A stretch of 5,576 bases of DNA from Clostridia bacterium. Lineage in GTDB: Bacteria; Bacillota_A; Clostridia; Oscillospirales; CAG-272. The DNA lies in assembly GCA_017632155.1 (NCBI GenBank), contig JAGBRZ010000064.1:1-5576 (forward strand), read 5' to 3'. Below are positions 5,400 to 5,576 of this stretch, in pieces (the first letter of the stretch is position 1; each line of letters opens with the position of its first letter). The position numbers and the translations under genes are program-made. The notes under the pieces are model-generated. The model did no database searches and was not told the DNA's origin. It worked only from the letters and a program-made list of their open reading frames with translations.

Positions 5400-5442
5400 A
5401 TTATCCGTTGTTGAAACGGTTTGTCGGATCAACGATCATTAT

Positions 5443-5518
5443 GGGAGCATAGCTCAGCTGGGAGAGCATCTGCCTTACAAGCAGAGGGTCATAGGTTCGA
5501 GCCCTATTGTTCCCACCA
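5443..5518 (+). tRNA. tRNA-Val (anticodon TAC)
   Basis: This is a complete 76-base cloverleaf. Acceptor strands GGGAGCA and TGTTCCC pair with one G-T, followed by an encoded ACCA end (5515-5518). The D arm is GCTC/GAGC. The anticodon stem TCTGC/GCAGA encloses CTTACAA, giving TAC. The T loop TTCGAGC is standard. It is the first tRNA of the right-hand array and lies four bases before tRNA-Asp. Confidence 0.97.
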
Positions 5519-5522
5519 TGAT

Positions 5523-5576
5523 GGCCCGGTAGCTCAGTTGGTTAGAGCGCCAGCCTGTCACGCTGGAGGTCGTGGG
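5523..5576 (+). tRNA. tRNA-Asp (anticodon GTC), 3' end outside the window
   Basis: The first 54 bases are present, from acceptor strand GGCCCGG through the D arm (GCTC/GAGC) and the anticodon stem CCAGC/GCTGG around loop CTGTCAC. This gives anticodon GTC, for aspartate. The sequence stops within the 5' strand of the T stem. It is cotranscribed with tRNA-Val. Confidence 0.95.

Noticed and set aside
1..5576. CRISPR array, insertion sequence or att sites
   Set aside because: No regularly spaced repeats, transposase or integrase motifs, terminal inverted repeats or duplicated tRNA 3' ends were seen.

Overview
The window looks like chromosomal DNA from a Bacillota species, most likely an anaerobic Clostridia-type gut bacterium. 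The evidence is moderate GC with AT-rich intergenic stretches, purine-rich Shine-Dalgarno sites, four clear TTGACA/TATAAT-type promoters, tRNA genes that encode their CCA ends, and an Xre-type membrane regulator of a kind common in Clostridia. The species cannot be named from the sequence. All supported genes lie on the + strand.

Layout. Positions 1-208 are the end of a tRNA array: the 3' tail of an unidentified tRNA, tRNA-Gly(GCC) and tRNA-Cys(GCA). A long perfect-stem terminator closes it at 208-245. The next ~290 bases hold two promoter candidates and a repeat-rich leader for a 184-residue HTH regulator (497-1051). That protein has one membrane segment and a cysteine-rich tail predicted to lie outside the cell, and its gene ends in its own terminator (1087-1124). 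A strong promoter (1150-1178) then drives a compact four-gene operon (1236-5318): a ComEC-like metallo-beta-lactamase (MBL) fold hydrolase with an unrecognised N-terminal region, a GH28-like right-handed beta-helix protein, a GH43 five-bladed propeller glycosidase, and a second, smaller glyoxalase II-type MBL hydrolase. A long AT-rich inverted repeat follows, then a perfect consensus promoter for a second tRNA set: tRNA-Val(TAC) and tRNA-Asp(GTC), the latter cut by the window end.

How the genes may work together. The GH28-like and GH43 genes overlap by four bases, so they are translationally coupled. Neither has a visible signal peptide, which points to work inside the cell on imported oligosaccharides, perhaps from pectin or hemicellulose side chains. 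Both MBL proteins keep complete metal-binding motifs and flank the two glycosidase genes, so they could hydrolyse an ester, lactone or phosphoester made in the same pathway. That link is inference: no transporter, kinase or isomerase is present to name the substrate. The upstream regulator could control the operon but is a separate transcription unit.

The most notable points are the MBL/GH28-like/GH43/MBL operon, the GH28-like protein that keeps the aspartates but lacks the usual His and Lys, a leader hairpin that appears to bridge a distant Shine-Dalgarno to the first MBL start codon, a tRNA-Cys with a C where the T-loop pseudouridine normally is, and a 12-base extended -10 block that is identical at three promoters.
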